A DNA stretch of 13,069 nt from positions 1 to 13,069 of the forward strand of contig JAEYAL010000245.1 of NCBI GenBank assembly GCA_023404805.1. The letters are read 5' to 3'. The DNA is from Actinomycetes bacterium (GTDB lineage: Bacteria > Actinomycetota > Thermoleophilia > Solirubrobacterales > Solirubrobacteraceae). Position numbers and translations under genes: made by a program. Positions 12,137 through 13,069 of the stretch are shown here, in pieces; position 1 is the stretch's first letter; each line of letters opens with the position of its first letter. Under the pieces are notes generated by a model. It saw only the letters and a list, made by a program, of their open reading frames with translations. It was not told the origin of the DNA and ran no database searches.

Positions 12137-12237
12137 AGCCCTAGGGTTCCGTCACCGATTTGGTGGGTCTGGTCCGAGAGGGCGACCTCAGCACCGCGAC
12201 ATAGCTGAGGCGCACGGAGGGAGAAAAGCCCGGGAGA
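12137..12237 (+). ncRNA. Guanidine-I (ykkC) riboswitch aptamer
   Basis: All hallmark segments of the ykkC/guanidine-I class occur in order: CTAGGGTTCCG (12141-12151), a variable hairpin CACC/GGTG (12153-12156/12162-12165), TGGTCCGAGAG (12170-12180), a 7-bp variable stem CCTCAGC/GCTGAGG (12186-12192/12204-12210), and ACGGAGGGAGAAAAGCCCGGGAGA (12214-12237, split here as ACGGAGGG and AAAAGCCCGGGAGA). The class binds free guanidinium, the GGTCCGAGAG and ACGG/GGG segments forming the pocket. It is on the plus strand directly before UAAP1, whose family acts in guanidine breakdown, so the ligand assignment and the gene context agree. It may be the related ykkC subtype 2 (ppGpp, PRPP or nucleoside diphosphates), but the context makes that unlikely. 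Confidence 0.93.
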
Positions 12238-12268
12238 CGTTTCCAGTCTGCCGGGCTTTCGTCGTTTT
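12225..12268 (+). terminator. Riboswitch-controlled intrinsic terminator
   Basis: AAAGCCCGG (12225-12233) and CCGGGCTTT (12251-12259) form the outer stem, AGAC/GTCT (12235-12238/12246-12249) the inner one, followed by TTTCGTCGTTTT to 12268. The left arm is the conserved 3' end of the aptamer, so the terminator and the guanidine-bound fold exclude each other. Ligand binding should therefore prevent termination and turn UAAP1 on. Confidence 0.88.
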
Positions 12269-12270
12269 CA

Positions 12271-12275
12271 AGGAG
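12271..12275 (+). promoter_or_regulatory. Ribosome binding site of UAAP1
   Basis: AGGAG with a 6-nt spacer (CCCTGG) to ATG 12282, immediately after the terminator's T-rich tail. It fixes the UAAP1 start. Confidence 0.8.
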
Positions 12276-12281
12276 CCCTGG

Positions 12282-13069
12282 ATGTCCGCAACGCACGCCG
12301 CCACGACCAGCCAACACACCGCCACTACCGAGCCCGCCGACCAGGCGGGTGCCGCCGACGCTGCGCGAGGCGCCGCAGACGGCCCGGCGCTGCGCGAGGT
12401 GCTGCCCGGCGGCGCTACCTGGTCCGCGGTCCTGCGCCGGGGCACGCTGCTCACGCTCACCGACCTCGAGGGCGCAGCGACGGCGACGCTGACGCTCCTG
12501 CGTGCCGACGTCACCGCTGAGCGGCTCAACCTGCCCGACACGATGAAGGCGCAGAAGGTCTGCCGGATCACGGAGGGCATCTCCCTGATGAGCGACATGG
12601 GCCGCTCGCTGGCCACCGTCGTCGCCGACACGACCGGCGGGCACGACCCGATCGGCGGGATGACCGACGACACGCTGCTCACCGCCCGCCTCGGCGCCAG
12701 CTCCTACCAGCGCGACCGCAACGAGCGCTGGCTGTCGGCGCGGACGATGCTCTTGATCGAGCTCGAGAAGTACGGGCTGGGGAAGGCCGACCTGTCAGAC
12801 GTCGTCCAGCTCTTCTCGGTGCTCGACGTCGCGGACGGCGGCGCGCTCACGCTGCGCCACTCCGCCGCGGCTGGCGGGCAGGTCAGCTTGCGCTGCGACC
12901 TGGACGTGATCGCCCTGGTCCACGTCGGACCGCACCCGTACGACGACGCGCCGGCCTGGCCGGGCTCGCCGGTCGGCCTGACGCTCGGCGTGGCTGCGGA
13001 GCCGCCGGCCGATGAGCTGGGCCGGACCCGCACCGCGCAGGGCGCCCGCGCCATCGAGCGCTCCGACCG
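12282..13069 (+). CDS. Urea carboxylase-associated protein 1 (DUF1989), predicted carboxyguanidine deiminase subunit; 3' end outside window
   Basis: An open frame of 262 codons runs to the window edge without a stop. After a 34-residue Ala/Thr-rich extension the DUF1989 domain follows: EVLPGGATWSAVLRRGTLL (39-57), LTDLEGAATATL (59-70), ERLNLPDTMKAQKV (80-93), SDMGRSL (104-110), DTTGGHDPIGG (116-126), YQRDRN (142-147), ELEKYGLGKADL (160-171), LFSVLDV (177-183) and VGPHPYDDAPAWPGSPV (215-231). The order and the PDTMKAQ, SDMGR and PHP blocks point to UAAP1 rather than UAAP2. These two proteins form the deiminase that converts carboxyguanidine to allophanate after guanidine carboxylase. Unusual here are GGHDPIGG where the family mostly has a Trp before HD, and QLFSVL in place of NFFSKV. 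The guanidine-I switch upstream supports the role. The UAAP2, carboxylase and allophanate hydrolase genes would be expected beyond the edge. Confidence 0.88.
   Translation, partial: MSATHAATTSQHTATTEPADQAGAADAARGAADGPALREVLPGGATWSAVLRRGTLLTLTDLEGAATATLTLLRADVTAERLNLPDTMKAQKVCRITEGISLMSDMGRSLATVVADTTGGHDPIGGMTDDTLLTARLGASSYQRDRNERWLSARTMLLIELEKYGLGKADLSDVVQLFSVLDVADGGALTLRHSAAAGGQVSLRCDLDVIALVHVGPHPYDDAPAWPGSPVGLTLGVAAEPPADELGRTRTAQGARAIERSD

Larger units (their letters stand above)
11781..12281. other. 501-nt divergent control region between permease and UAAP1
   Basis: No protein gene is supported here. From left to right it holds the permease ribosome site, a foldable stretch on the permease side (11852-11897), three copies of GGGCGCCG (11927, 11963, 11980), an 18-bp palindrome (12053-12070), GTTGG/CCAAC (12085-12089/12099-12103), a -10 box (12125-12130), the guanidine-I riboswitch and its terminator, and the UAAP1 ribosome site. 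Confidence 0.7.

Noticed and set aside
12141..12682. Minus-strand frames across the riboswitch and UAAP1
   Set aside because: Antisense to a recognised RNA and a recognised DUF1989 protein; products lack any recognisable pattern.
1..13069. CRISPR array, tRNA genes, insertion sequence or prophage
   Set aside because: No regularly spaced repeats, no tRNA-like cloverleaf, and no transposase, integrase or phage structural gene was found while reading both strands.

Overview
This window is dense, high-GC DNA (roughly 70% by eye) of actinobacterial character. My best guess is Thermoleophilia/Solirubrobacterales. Two things suggest this: secreted proteins built around a CPxKSK(I/L)GD motif and ending in a Lys-rich KAKCKK, a style I associate with that group, and many start codons placed only 6-9 nt downstream of a TANNNT -10 box (leaderless or nearly leaderless mRNAs). 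Taxonomy is an inference; there is no rRNA or other phylogenetic marker here.

Layout. 1-1903: an SRPBCC/START-like protein (-) diverges from a YjbQ/UPF0047 protein (+), which is followed by a one-cysteine DsbA-fold protein (+). 1904-3900: two tandem, equal-length (253 aa) secreted paralogues of unknown function, each with its own GGAGA ribosome site, with a strong terminator-type hairpin between them. 3918-4895: a membrane-anchored alpha/beta hydrolase (+), converging on a minus-strand block (4932-9071). Read in its own direction, that block is a crotonase-family protein, a structured 389-nt gene-free gap, an SDR-fold protein lacking its catalytic residues, an M42 metallopeptidase and a HAD phosphatase. 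The last two are probably co-transcribed. 9172-10278: a DUF429 RNase H-fold protein (+), divergent from the crotonase across a 100-bp region holding three CTGCGCA(G) palindromes at roughly helical spacing. 10317-11780: an APC-family permease (-). 11781-12281: a 501-nt divergent control region. 12282 to the window end: a urea-carboxylase-associated protein 1 (UAAP1, DUF1989) that runs off the edge.

The most informative part is the right end. The leader at about 12137-12268 is a guanidine-I (ykkC) riboswitch with its conserved core intact, and an intrinsic terminator hairpin uses the aptamer's 3' end. It is therefore readable as a guanidine-induced ON switch. It controls UAAP1, one of the two subunits now understood as carboxyguanidine deiminase, and presumably the guanidine carboxylase/allophanate hydrolase genes beyond the window. 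The divergent APC permease is the type repeatedly found beside such operons. A perfect 7-4-7 palindrome (TTTGGAC-AGCC-GTCCAAA) between the two transcription units suggests an added protein regulator. Together this looks like a locus for using guanidine as a nitrogen source, with uptake, sensing and breakdown encoded side by side.

I see no rRNA, tRNA, CRISPR array, insertion sequence or phage gene. Most of the remaining window is housekeeping or accessory metabolism without an obvious shared pathway.
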